A stretch of DNA of 64,000 bases from Sulfuritortus calidifontis. GTDB taxonomy: Bacteria > Pseudomonadota > Gammaproteobacteria > Burkholderiales > Thiobacillaceae. Location: positions 1,302,001 to 1,366,000 of the forward strand of contig NZ_AP018721.1 of the NCBI RefSeq assembly GCF_003967275.1, read 5' to 3'. Of this stretch, positions 23,732 through 31,354 are shown piece by piece. A program made the translations under genes and the position numbers. A model generated the notes under the pieces. It was not told the DNA's origin. It saw only the letters and a list, made by a program, of their open reading frames with translations, and did not search any database. Position 1 is the stretch's first letter; each line of letters begins with the position of its first letter.

Positions 23732-24123
23732 TGAGCCTCGCATCGCGCATCAGTGCGTTGGCCAGTCGTGTCGGACTCGAGGTCAAGACCAAGATCGACG
23801 CAACCCACCCCGGCGTGGCCCGGGCGTGGGTGTGTTTCGGCTATGTCGGCAACCAGATCGTCGTGCGTGCATCGCACAACGTGGCCAGCGTGGCCCGGAC
23901 GGCGGCGGGTCGCTACCGCGTGACCTTCGCCGTTGCCATGCCCGACGCCAACTATTGCTGGACGGCGCTTGCCCGCAGTAGCACCAACAGCGGCACGCAG
24001 CGCATTGCCATCGTGCGATCCACCTCCGACCAGAAGACCGCCCAGTACGTCGACATTAGTTGTGCGACGAGCTCGGCGTCGTTTTCTGATTCATCGGAAA
24101 TCAACCTCACGGTGTACCGCTGA
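23731..24123 (+). CDS. Putative phage fibre tip/knob-like protein
   Basis: A 130-residue protein with the N-terminus MSLASRISALASRVGLEVKT, homologous to the start of the preceding fibre-like protein, followed by a beta-rich C-terminal domain (ARAWVCFGYVGNQIVVRASH, YRVTFAVAMPDANYCWTALA). A shared N-terminal anchor with different C-terminal parts suggests two components of one decoration or fibre. It overlaps the gpW-like gene by one base (ATG at 24123). Confidence 0.65.
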   Translation: MSLASRISALASRVGLEVKTKIDATHPGVARAWVCFGYVGNQIVVRASHNVASVARTAAGRYRVTFAVAMPDANYCWTALARSSTNSGTQRIAIVRSTSDQKTAQYVDISCATSSASFSDSSEINLTVYR

Positions 24124-24344
24124 TGGCCTACACACAAGCACACCTCGACGCACTGGAAGCGGCGCTGATCAAGGGCGAAAAGCGCGTGACCTTCGGCGAC
24201 AAGACCGTCGAGTACCGCAGCGTCGAGGAACTCCAGGCCGCCATTCGCGCGGTCAAGCGCGACCTCTTCGAGCAGGCCGTGGACACCGGGCTGTGGCCTG
24301 GCGCGCCACGCCAGATCCGGGTCACCACCGGTAAAGGGTTCTGA
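24123..24344 (+). CDS. gpW-like head-tail joining protein
   Basis: A 73-residue protein, MAYTQAHLDALEAALIKGEK with VEYRSVEELQAAIRAVKRDL, the length and helix-hairpin-strand shape of lambda gpW. It joins the filled head to the tail and lies, as in lambda, between the terminase and portal genes. The overlap with the preceding gene suggests coupling. The call rests on size, position and the YRSVEEL motif. Confidence 0.85.
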   Translation: MAYTQAHLDALEAALIKGEKRVTFGDKTVEYRSVEELQAAIRAVKRDLFEQAVDTGLWPGAPRQIRVTTGKGF

Positions 24345-24346
24345 AC

Positions 24347-25834
24347 ATGGCGTGGTATTCCAAAATCCGCAGCCTGTTCGGCCCGTCACCTGTTCACGAA
24401 GCAGCCGGACGCGGGCGGCGAGCCCTTGCGTGGATGCCTGGGAATCCGGGCGCCGTGGCCGCCATGCTGGCGACCTCCCACGAGCTGCGTGTGAAATCGC
24501 GTGACCTGGTGCGCCGCAACGCCTGGGCCAACGCCGGAATCGAAGCCTTCGTGTCCAACGCAGTCGGCACCGGCATCAAGCCGCAGTCGATGGCCAAGGA
24601 CGAAACCTTCCGCGCTGACGTGCAAGCGCTGTGGCGCGACTGGACCGAGCAGGCCGACGCCAGCGGGCAGACCGATTTCTACGGCCTGCAGGCGCTGGCT
24701 GCCCGGGCGATGTGCGAAGGGGGTGAATGTCTGATCCGGTTGCGCCCCCGCCGCCCCGAGGACGGGCTGGTCGTGCCGCTGCAACTGCAGTTGCTCGAGC
24801 CCGAACACCTGCCGCTGAATCTCAACACGGAACTGCCGTCCGGCAATGTCGTGCGCTCCGGCATCGAATTCGATTCGATGGGGCGGCGGGTGGCGTATCA
24901 CCTGTACCGCTCGCATCCGGAGGACGGCCGGCTTTCCCCGATGTCCGGACAAGGCGGCCAGGACACGGTGCGCGTGCCGGCGGACGAGATCATGCACCTG
25001 TACCGCGTGCTGCGCCCCGGACAGATACGGGGCGAGCCGTGGCTGGCGCGCGCCCTGGTGAAACTCAACGAACTCGACCAGTACGACGACGCCGAGCTCG
25101 TGCGCAAGAAAACCGCCGCGATGTTCGCCGGCTTCATCACGCGCCTGTCTCCCGAGGACAACCTGCTGGGTGAAGGCGTGGCCAACGATGCAGGCATCGC
25201 GCTGGCGGGAATGGAGCCCGGGACGCTGCAAATCCTGGAACCCGGCGAGGACGTGAAATTCTCCGATCCCGCCGACGTGGGTGGCAGCTACGGCGAATTT
25301 CTGCGCGCGCAGTTTCGCGCGGTCGCCGCCGCCATTGGCGTGACCTACGAGCAGCTGACCGGTGATCTTTCCGGCGTCAATTACTCCTCGATCCGCGCCG
25401 GAATGCTGGAGTTCCGCCGTCGCACCGAAGCTATTCAGCATGGCGTTCTGGTGCATCAGCTGTGTCGCCCGGTCTGGAATGCCTGGCTCGATCAAGCAGT
25501 GCTGTCCGGCAGCCTCACGGCGCCAGGCTATGCCAGACATCGGCGTGACTACATCGCCTGCAAATGGATTCCGCAGGGCTGGCAATGGGTCGATCCCGAG
25601 AAGGAATTCAAGGCGATGCTGCTGGCGATCCGCGCGGGCTTGATGTCGCGCTCGGAAGCCATCTCGGCGTTCGGCATGGATGCCGAGGACGTTGACCGCG
25701 AGATCGCCTTGGATAACCAGCGAGCCGATGAACTTGGCCTGATCTTCGACTCCGATCCGCGCCGCACCTCCAAGGATGGCGGCAGCGCCGAACCCAACTC
25801 ACAGGCGACCGACAGCAATCCGTCGCCCCCCTGA
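24347..25834 (+). CDS. Phage portal protein (lambda gpB-like)
   Basis: A 495-residue portal of the lambda/GTA type: SRDLVRRNAWANAGIEAFVS, GTGIKPQSMAKDE, then RPRRPEDGLVVPLQLQLLEP and the characteristic YEQLTGDLSGVNYSSIRAGM near residue 345. It would form the dodecameric ring for DNA entry and exit in the procapsid. The C-terminus is hydrophilic and disordered. The start at 24347 is three bases after the gpW stop. Length is usual for the family. Confidence 0.93.
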   Translation: MAWYSKIRSLFGPSPVHEAAGRGRRALAWMPGNPGAVAAMLATSHELRVKSRDLVRRNAWANAGIEAFVSNAVGTGIKPQSMAKDETFRADVQALWRDWTEQADASGQTDFYGLQALAARAMCEGGECLIRLRPRRPEDGLVVPLQLQLLEPEHLPLNLNTELPSGNVVRSGIEFDSMGRRVAYHLYRSHPEDGRLSPMSGQGGQDTVRVPADEIMHLYRVLRPGQIRGEPWLARALVKLNELDQYDDAELVRKKTAAMFAGFITRLSPEDNLLGEGVANDAGIALAGMEPGTLQILEPGEDVKFSDPADVGGSYGEFLRAQFRAVAAAIGVTYEQLTGDLSGVNYSSIRAGMLEFRRRTEAIQHGVLVHQLCRPVWNAWLDQAVLSGSLTAPGYARHRRDYIACKWIPQGWQWVDPEKEFKAMLLAIRAGLMSRSEAISAFGMDAEDVDREIALDNQRADELGLIFDSDPRRTSKDGGSAEPNSQATDSNPSPP

Positions 25835-25844
25835 AGGTTTTTCG

Positions 25845-27053
25845 ATGACCCTGCTACCGCATATGGCGGCGCGTATCTTTGGCGCGCCGCTGCTGATTCA
25901 TCGCCCGAAACTCGAGGTGATCCTCGCCGTACTGGGGCCACGCATCGGGTTGACGGATAACGGCACGCCACTTCCTTCACCTGCTACGCGCAGTCCACCC
26001 GCACCGGATGCGGGCATCGCCGTCCTGCCGATCTATGGCACGCTGGTGCGGCGAACAGTGGGGCTGGATGCCGCCTCTGGCTTGACCAGCTATCAGGACA
26101 TTGCCCGTCAGCTCGACAGCGCCATCGCTGATCCGTCGGTGGCGGCCATCGTGCTCGACATCGATAGCCCGGGCGGTGAGTCCGGTGGTGTGTTCGATCT
26201 CGCCGACCGCGTGCGTGCTGCCGCGCAGATCAAACCGGTCTGGGCGCTAGCCAATGACATGGCGTACTCGGCGGCCTACGCCATCGGGTCGGCGGCGAGC
26301 CGCTTCTTTGTCACCCGCACCGGCGGCGTCGGCTCGATTGGCGTCATTGCCATGCACGCCGATCAGTCGGTGAAGGACGCCAAGGACGGCGTCCGCTACA
26401 CCACCGTCTTTGCCGGAGCGCGCAAGAACGACCTCAACCCGCACGAGCCGATCTCGGACGAAGCCCACGCGTTTCTCAAGCGCGAGGTGGATCGGATCTA
26501 CGGCTTGTTCGTCGACACCGTGGCCAGCCATCGCGGCCTCACCAGTGACGCGGTGCGCGCCACCGAAGCGGGCGTGTTCTTCGGGCAGGACGCCGTCGCA
26601 GTAGGACTGGCGGATGCCGTCGGCACGTTCGACGACCTGCTGGCCGAACTCACCGCCGCACTTTCACCCCCACCGGCGCTTGCAACTGCGGCGTCGGGAC
26701 ATCTTCACCCACCACGACTGGAGCCTTTCATGAATGAACCCGGAACCACTGCTGACCCTGGGGTTGGCGCTGATCCTGATCGCACTGATGGCGCGCACCC
26801 GCCGATGACCATCGAGGACGCGCAGGAAATCGCCGAGCTGTGTGCGCTGGCAGGCTGCCCTGAGCGCATCGCCGGTTTTCTGGCTACACGTACGTCGCCA
26901 TCGGCGGTGCGTGGCCATCTGCTGGCCGCGCGCGCCACCGGGCAAGAGATCAACAGCCTGATCACACCGAGCGCAGCCACCACGGCAACGCAATCCCTCA
27001 ACGACAACCCCTTGGTGCTGGCGGCCCGTGCCCGCGCCGGACAGGAGAAGTGA
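25845..27053 (+). CDS. S49/ClpP-like head maturation protease (lambda gpC-like), possible nested scaffold
   Basis: A 402-residue protein. The protease part has LDIDSPGGESGGVFDLADRV near residue 105 and MAYSAAYAIGSAASRF with TRTGGVGSIGVIAMH, the Ser-Lys features of the SppA/S49 family. The C-terminal 110 residues from about 295 are hydrophilic and helical and end LVLAARARAGQEK. An ATG at 26730 starts MNEPGTTADPGVGADPD in frame, which could produce a separate scaffold, as lambda Nu3 is produced from the end of gene C. The protease start ATG at 25845 is chosen; the frame upstream overlaps the portal end. Confidence 0.9.
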   Translation: MTLLPHMAARIFGAPLLIHRPKLEVILAVLGPRIGLTDNGTPLPSPATRSPPAPDAGIAVLPIYGTLVRRTVGLDAASGLTSYQDIARQLDSAIADPSVAAIVLDIDSPGGESGGVFDLADRVRAAAQIKPVWALANDMAYSAAYAIGSAASRFFVTRTGGVGSIGVIAMHADQSVKDAKDGVRYTTVFAGARKNDLNPHEPISDEAHAFLKREVDRIYGLFVDTVASHRGLTSDAVRATEAGVFFGQDAVAVGLADAVGTFDDLLAELTAALSPPPALATAASGHLHPPRLEPFMNEPGTTADPGVGADPDRTDGAHPPMTIEDAQEIAELCALAGCPERIAGFLATRTSPSAVRGHLLAARATGQEINSLITPSAATTATQSLNDNPLVLAARARAGQEK

Positions 27054-27054
27054 T

Positions 27055-27432
27055 ATGCCCGTCATCACCGAAGGCCTCAACCTGGGCGATCTTCTGAAGT
27101 ACGAAGCGCCCAATCTCTACTCGCGCGATCAGGTCACCGTCGGCGCAGGCCAGAACCTGCCGTTGGGTGCGGTAGTCGGTCTGGTGACCGCCACCGGCAA
27201 GGTCAAGCAGATCGACCCCTCGGCCACCGACGGCAGTCAGTACGCCGCAGGCGTGCTGATGCAGGCCGTCGACGCCACGCTGATCGACCGTGAGGACGGG
27301 CTGATGCTGGCCCGTCACGCCATCGTCGCCGATCACGCCCTGGCGTGGCCAGCCGCCATCACCGCCGCAGAAAAGCTGGCTGCCATCGCACAGCTCAAGA
27401 GCCTCGGCATCCTCGTTCGCAAAGGAGTCTGA
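27055..27432 (+). CDS. Head decoration protein (lambda gpD-like)
   Basis: A 125-residue protein with SRDQVTVGAGQNLPLGAVVG, DGSQYAAGVLMQAVDATLID and a C-terminal KSLGILVRKGV. These match the HDPD/gpD decoration family that stabilises expanded capsids. It sits between the protease and the capsid genes as in lambda. The ATG at 27055 follows AGGAGAAG. Confidence 0.88.
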   Translation: MPVITEGLNLGDLLKYEAPNLYSRDQVTVGAGQNLPLGAVVGLVTATGKVKQIDPSATDGSQYAAGVLMQAVDATLIDREDGLMLARHAIVADHALAWPAAITAAEKLAAIAQLKSLGILVRKGV

Positions 27433-27434
27433 CC

Positions 27435-28439
27435 ATGAACAACGTTTTCGAGAATCCCGCGTTCTCGATGTCGGCGCTGACCGCCGCTATCAACATCCTG
27501 CCCAACAACTACGGGCTGATGGAGAGCATGGGGCTGTTCCCGGCCAAGCCGGTGCGCTTCCGTTCCGTGGTTGTCGAGGAGAAAAACGGCATCCTGACGC
27601 TGCTGCCGACGATGCCGGTCGGCTCGCCCGGCACTGTGGGCAAACACGGCAAGCGCAAGCTGCGCTCCTTCGCCATTCCGCACATCCCGCACGACGACGT
27701 GGTGCTGCCCGAGGAAGTGCAAGGACTGCGGGCTTTCGGTTCGGAAACCGAGCTGCAAACCGTGGCCTCGGTCATGGCCGAACACCTGCAAACGATGCGC
27801 AACAAGCACGCGATCACGCTCGAGCACCTGCGCATCGGCGCGCTCAAGGGCGTCATCCTCGACGCCGACGGTTCCGTGCTCTACGACCTGTTCGATCTGT
27901 TCGGGATCACGCCCAAGGTGATCAATTTCCAGCTGGGCAACGCCGGCACCGACGTCAAGAAGAAATGCCTGGAGCTCAAGCGCTACCTCGAGAAAAACCT
28001 CAAGGGTGAGCGCATGACCGGCGTCCACTGCCTGGTGTCCGAGGAATTCTTCGATGCGCTGACCAGCCACGAGAAGGTCGTCGCGGCTTACGAGCGCTGG
28101 CAGGACGGCGTTGCGCTGCGCTCCGATCTGCGCTCGGGCTTCACCTTCGGCGGCGTCACCTTCGAGGAATATTCGGGCGAGGCCAGCGACGGCGACGACA
28201 ACGTCCGCCGCTTCATTGCCGCCGGCGAAGGCCATGCCTTCCCGCTGGGCACGGTGGATACCTTCGCCACCTACTTCGCTCCGGCTGACTTCAACGAGAC
28301 GGCGAACACGCTGGGACAGCCGCTCTACGCCAAGCAGGAGCCGCGCAAGTTCGACCGGGGCACCGACATTCACACCCAGTCCAACCCGCTGCCGATGTGT
28401 CACCGGCCTGCGGTGCTGGTGAAGGTGCTGGCGTCCTGA
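27435..28439 (+). CDS. Major capsid protein (lambda gpE-like)
   Basis: A 334-residue capsid protein: MNNVFENPAFSMSALTAAIN, then LPNNYGLMESMGLFP and the HK97-fold HDDVVLPEEVQGLRAFGSE, FEEYSGEASDGDDN and TYFAPADFNET, as in the lambda gpE family. It is preceded by AAAGGAG. Length matches the family. Its stop overlaps the ATG of the next gene. Confidence 0.93.
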   Translation: MNNVFENPAFSMSALTAAINILPNNYGLMESMGLFPAKPVRFRSVVVEEKNGILTLLPTMPVGSPGTVGKHGKRKLRSFAIPHIPHDDVVLPEEVQGLRAFGSETELQTVASVMAEHLQTMRNKHAITLEHLRIGALKGVILDADGSVLYDLFDLFGITPKVINFQLGNAGTDVKKKCLELKRYLEKNLKGERMTGVHCLVSEEFFDALTSHEKVVAAYERWQDGVALRSDLRSGFTFGGVTFEEYSGEASDGDDNVRRFIAAGEGHAFPLGTVDTFATYFAPADFNETANTLGQPLYAKQEPRKFDRGTDIHTQSNPLPMCHRPAVLVKVLAS

Positions 28440-28720
28440 TGCTGGCCGTCGAGCTGTTCTACGAATCGGCCCGCAATGCCGGACTGCTGACCGCCGTCAC
28501 GGTGGCGGGCAGCACCGTGCACTGCGCCTTCCGTGCCCCGGACGAAACCGTGCTGGATGGTTTTGCGCTGTCGCGGGACTACCAGATCGACTATCCGGCG
28601 TCCTGGCTGACGCTGGCAGCCGGGGACACCGTCGAGGTGGCAGGCAACACCTATCAGGTGCGCGATGTTCGCGCCATCGGCGACGGCTCCGAGCGTCGCG
28701 CCTCGCTCTCCCAACTCTGA
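28439..28720 (+). CDS. Head-tail connector/joining protein
   Basis: A 93-residue protein, MLAVELFYESARNAGLLTAV with CAFRAPDETVLDGFALSRDY and VEVAGNTYQVRDVRAIGDGS, similar to small beta-rich head-tail joining (gpFII-type) proteins. It starts inside the capsid stop (ATG at 28439). The order capsid, joining protein, tail-terminator-like gene matches lambda-like phages. Confidence 0.8.
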   Translation: MLAVELFYESARNAGLLTAVTVAGSTVHCAFRAPDETVLDGFALSRDYQIDYPASWLTLAAGDTVEVAGNTYQVRDVRAIGDGSERRASLSQL

Positions 28721-28730
28721 GGAACACCCC

Positions 28731-29156
28731 ATGAACTCCGTCCGCGAGCGCGTCTTGCGGGAGATCGTCACGCGCCTGGCATCTGCGATTGCCCCGACAC
28801 CGGTGCTGCGCATGCCTGCCGTGCCGGTCACCCGCGAGGCCAGTCCAGCGCTGCTGCTGTTCGTTGATGGCGACAGCATCACCGCCCACGCCAACCACCT
28901 GGTCGACCGGCTGCTGATCGTCCGGCTTGCCGTGGTGGCACGCGGTGCGGACGCCTTCGACGTCGCCGACCAGGCGCTGGTCGCGGCCCACGCGGCCATG
29001 CTCGCCGACCCGAATCTGGGCGGTCTGGCCATCGCCGTGCGCGAGATCGACTGCGAATGGGAGTTCGACGACGCCGACGCCGGGGCCGTGCTGCTTCCCG
29101 CCCGCTACGAAATCCGCTACCGCACCTTGGCCTCCGACCTCACCCAAACAGGATGA
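28731..29156 (+). CDS. Phage tail completion/terminator-like protein
   Basis: A 141-residue protein, MNSVRERVLREIVTRLASAI with TREASPALLLFVDGDSITAH, a central DRLLIVRLAVVARGADAFDV and the C-terminal YEIRYRTLASDL. Such alpha/beta proteins directly before the tail tube usually cap the tail (gpU/gpZ role). The ATG at 28731 has GAGGAAC upstream. Assignment to a specific family is by context. Confidence 0.72.
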   Translation: MNSVRERVLREIVTRLASAIAPTPVLRMPAVPVTREASPALLLFVDGDSITAHANHLVDRLLIVRLAVVARGADAFDVADQALVAAHAAMLADPNLGGLAIAVREIDCEWEFDDADAGAVLLPARYEIRYRTLASDLTQTG

Positions 29157-29163
29157 ATTTTTT

Positions 29164-29367
29164 ATGCACATCGAATTGATCAAACCCCACACCCATGCAG
29201 GCAAGCGCCTCAAAGTCGGTGATCGCCTTGATCTGAATGACGCCAGCGCCCGTTGGCTGATCGACCAAGGCGTGGCCAAGGCGGTCACTGCCGCCCTTGA
29301 TGCCAAACCCACCCGCCGTGATGCCACGTCCGGTGTTTCCACAACTGCAGCCACCCAAGGAGACTGA
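29164..29367 (+). CDS. Small DUF7210-like phage protein
   Basis: A 67-residue protein: MHIELIKPHTHAGKRLKVGD, RLDLNDASARWLIDQGVAKA and a disordered tail. The H-A-G-K-x-L-x-x-G-D-x-L-x-L pattern fits the small DUF7210-type proteins encoded just before tail tube genes. Function unknown. It is seven bases after the previous stop, with a T-rich spacer. Confidence 0.72.
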   Translation: MHIELIKPHTHAGKRLKVGDRLDLNDASARWLIDQGVAKAVTAALDAKPTRRDATSGVSTTAATQGD

Positions 29368-29369
29368 AC

Positions 29370-30122
29370 ATGGCTTACTTTTCCGGACAAGGCCGCGTCT
29401 ACATCGGCGCACGCGATGCACTCGGCAACCCTGCTGGGCTGACCTTTGTTGGCAACGTGCCCGAACTGAAGGTGTCGCTGTCGGTAGACACCATCGAGCA
29501 CCAGGAAGCGCAGTCGGGTCAGCGCCTGACCGACCTGCAGCTCATCAAGACCAAGAAAGGCGAGTTCGCCTGCACGCTGGAGGAACTCATCCCGGCCAAC
29601 CTGGCGCTCGCGCTCTATGGCCACTCGACCACGATCACCCCCGGCACGGTGACTGGCGAACTGCTGCCCAACCCGGTCACCGCGGGCCACCTCTATCCGC
29701 TCGCACACCAGAACGTGTCCGCCGTGCAGATCCAGGACTCGGACATCACGCCCAAGACGCTCCCGGCCAGCCAGTACAGCGTCAATGCCAAGCACGGTTC
29801 ACTGGTGGTGCTCGATGTCACGTCGGGCGGCCCGTACACCGAGCCGTTCACCGTCGACTACGCCTATGGCGCGGCGCAGAGCACGGCGATGTTCACCCAG
29901 CCCTTGCCCGAGCGCTGGATTCGCTTCGAGGGGCTCAACACCGCCGACGGCAACCGCGAGGTGGTGATCGACCTCTACCGCGTGGCCATCAACCCGGCCA
30001 AGGAACTCTCGATCATCACGGACGAACTCTTGAAGTTCGAGTTGTCGGGCCAGGTACTGGCGGATCTGACCAAGCCAGTCGGTGGTGATCTCGGTCAGTT
30101 CGGCCGTCTGGTGCTGCTGTGA
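29370..30122 (+). CDS. Major tail tube protein
   Basis: A 250-residue protein. It has YFSGQGRVYIGARDALGNPA, VPELKVSLSVDTIEHQEAQS, YALYGHSTT-type strands and a C-terminal DRL-poor end with FELSGQVLADLTKPVGG. This is the tail tube fold and position (before the frameshifted chaperone and tape measure). It would polymerise around the tape measure to form the tail. The start at 29370 is two bases after the previous stop. Confidence 0.88.
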   Translation: MAYFSGQGRVYIGARDALGNPAGLTFVGNVPELKVSLSVDTIEHQEAQSGQRLTDLQLIKTKKGEFACTLEELIPANLALALYGHSTTITPGTVTGELLPNPVTAGHLYPLAHQNVSAVQIQDSDITPKTLPASQYSVNAKHGSLVVLDVTSGGPYTEPFTVDYAYGAAQSTAMFTQPLPERWIRFEGLNTADGNREVVIDLYRVAINPAKELSIITDELLKFELSGQVLADLTKPVGGDLGQFGRLVLL

Positions 30123-30133
30123 GGGTGGAAGCC

Positions 30134-30523
30134 ATGAGCGACTTCAATACCTTTCCGCCCACGCCCGTGGTGGTGAATCTGGCCAGCGGCACGCTGGAAC
30201 TCACCCCGGTGCGTCTGGGTGAGCTGCCGCGTCTGCTGGCCATCGTGCGTCCGCTGGCCGATGCCTTGAACGCGGAACCGGACTGGCTGGCGCTGTTTGG
30301 CCAGCACGGCGAAGCTCTGCTGGAACTGCTGACGCTGACCACGCGGCGCGAGCGGGCGTGGATCAACGATCTGCCGCTGGACGATGCGGTGCAGCTGGCC
30401 GCTGCCGTGTTCGAGGTGAACGCGGATTTTTTCGTGGGCCGGGTGGTGCCGGGCATCCAGCGTTCGGCGGACAAGCTGGCCCCGCTGATCCGCAACCTTG
30501 GGACAGCGCCGTCACCCGCCTGA
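30134..30523 (+). CDS. Tail assembly chaperone, short form (DUF6631-like)
   Basis: A 129-residue protein: FPPTPVVVNLASGTLELTPV, LTLTTRRERAWINDLPLDDA and AAAVFEVNADFFVGRVVPGI, as in DUF6631 tail chaperones. It lies between tail tube and tape measure, where lambda encodes gpG. The frame contains a perfect slippery heptamer at 30427-30433, and an open -1 frame continues for 91 codons, giving a longer form. The ATG at 30134 follows GGTGGAA. Confidence 0.85.
   Translation: MSDFNTFPPTPVVVNLASGTLELTPVRLGELPRLLAIVRPLADALNAEPDWLALFGQHGEALLELLTLTTRRERAWINDLPLDDAVQLAAAVFEVNADFFVGRVVPGIQRSADKLAPLIRNLGTAPSPA
30427..30433 (+). promoter_or_regulatory. -1 ribosomal frameshift site (T TTT TTC)
   Basis: In the chaperone frame the codons are GAT TTT TTC, giving the heptamer T TTT TTC, which fits X XXY YYZ exactly. 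A -1 slip here leads into the open frame 30433-30708. A GC-rich stretch follows. Confidence 0.8.
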
Positions 30524-30708
30524 TCCGCGCCGGTCACGGCCTGCACGCAGTGCTGGGCTACACGCTGGCGCAGGCCGTGGCCTTTCTGGATCTCGAAGGC
30601 CAACTGGAACGCCAGCGTCTGGCGCAACTCTTGGGCGTGGTCGCCGTTGCCGCCCAAGGCGAAAAACGATCCATCGAACAACTGCAACGCGATCTGCTGA
30701 AGGACTGA
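30433..30708 (+). CDS. Frameshift extension of tail chaperone (gpGT-like)
   Basis: This frame has no start codon with a ribosome-binding site. If entered by the -1 slip at 30427-30433 it extends the chaperone to 191 residues: after D98-F-F it continues RGPGGAGHPAFGG, then the conserved-looking DSAVTRLIRAGHGLHAVLGY, LAQAVAFLDLEGQLERQRLA and KRSIEQLQRDLLKD. This reproduces the G/GT arrangement used by long-tailed phages, where the extension binds the tail tube subunit. The heptamer is canonical, so confidence is good; the structure after it was not folded. Confidence 0.8.
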   Translation, partial: RGPGGAGHPAFGGQAGPADPQPWDSAVTRLIRAGHGLHAVLGYTLAQAVAFLDLEGQLERQRLAQLLGVVAVAAQGEKRSIEQLQRDLLKD

Positions 30709-30712
30709 AACC

Positions 30713-31354
30713 ATGCGTTTGTCGCTGACCACCGCCGGCTTGCTCGACCCGCGCCAGTTGGCTGCGTGGAGCAGCGAACGCCGCCGCGCCGTCCACACCG
30801 CCGTCACCCGGGGCATGAAAACAGGCGGCCGCGAGGTGCGGGACTCCGCCCGCGCCGAGATGCGCAGCGCCTTCGACGTCAAACGCGCGAGCTTCGTCTC
30901 CTCGATGGGCATCAAGGTATTCGACAAGAAAGCCAACGAGCTGCCTGCCTTGTGGGTGGGCAGCAAGATCCCCTGGCTGGGCCTGCACGAACAAGGCGGC
31001 AGCGTGAGCGGCAATCTGCTGATTCCGCTGCTGCCCTGTCGCATCGGTCCCAAGCGCTTCAAGGCGGTCATCGACGGCCTGATGCGCTCGGGCAATGCCT
31101 TCTTCATCGAGAAAAACGGTCGCGTGCTGCTGATGGCCGAGAACATCTCGGAGAACAGCCGCCAGCTGACCCGCTTCAAGCGTGCCGAGCGTGGTCGTAC
31201 CGGGGCCAAGCAGATCAAGCGTGGCCAGGAGATACCGATTGCCGTGCTAGTCAAGCGCGTCGATCTCAAGCGCCGACTGAACCTGGCGGGCGGCGTGCAG
31301 CGCGCCTTGCCTGCACTGGCTCGGGCGATTCAACAAGAACTGGACAAAGTCTGA
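30713..31354 (+). CDS. DUF6441 family phage tail protein
   Basis: A 213-residue protein with helix-rich RRRAVHTAVTRGMKTGGREV, then AFDVKRASFVSSMGIKVFDK and the central NELPALWVGSKIPWLGLHEQ, the signature of DUF6441. These resemble minor tail/neck proteins encoded before tape measures. The stop overlaps the tape measure start (TGATG). Function assigned by family and place. Confidence 0.82.
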   Translation: MRLSLTTAGLLDPRQLAAWSSERRRAVHTAVTRGMKTGGREVRDSARAEMRSAFDVKRASFVSSMGIKVFDKKANELPALWVGSKIPWLGLHEQGGSVSGNLLIPLLPCRIGPKRFKAVIDGLMRSGNAFFIEKNGRVLLMAENISENSRQLTRFKRAERGRTGAKQIKRGQEIPIAVLVKRVDLKRRLNLAGGVQRALPALARAIQQELDKV

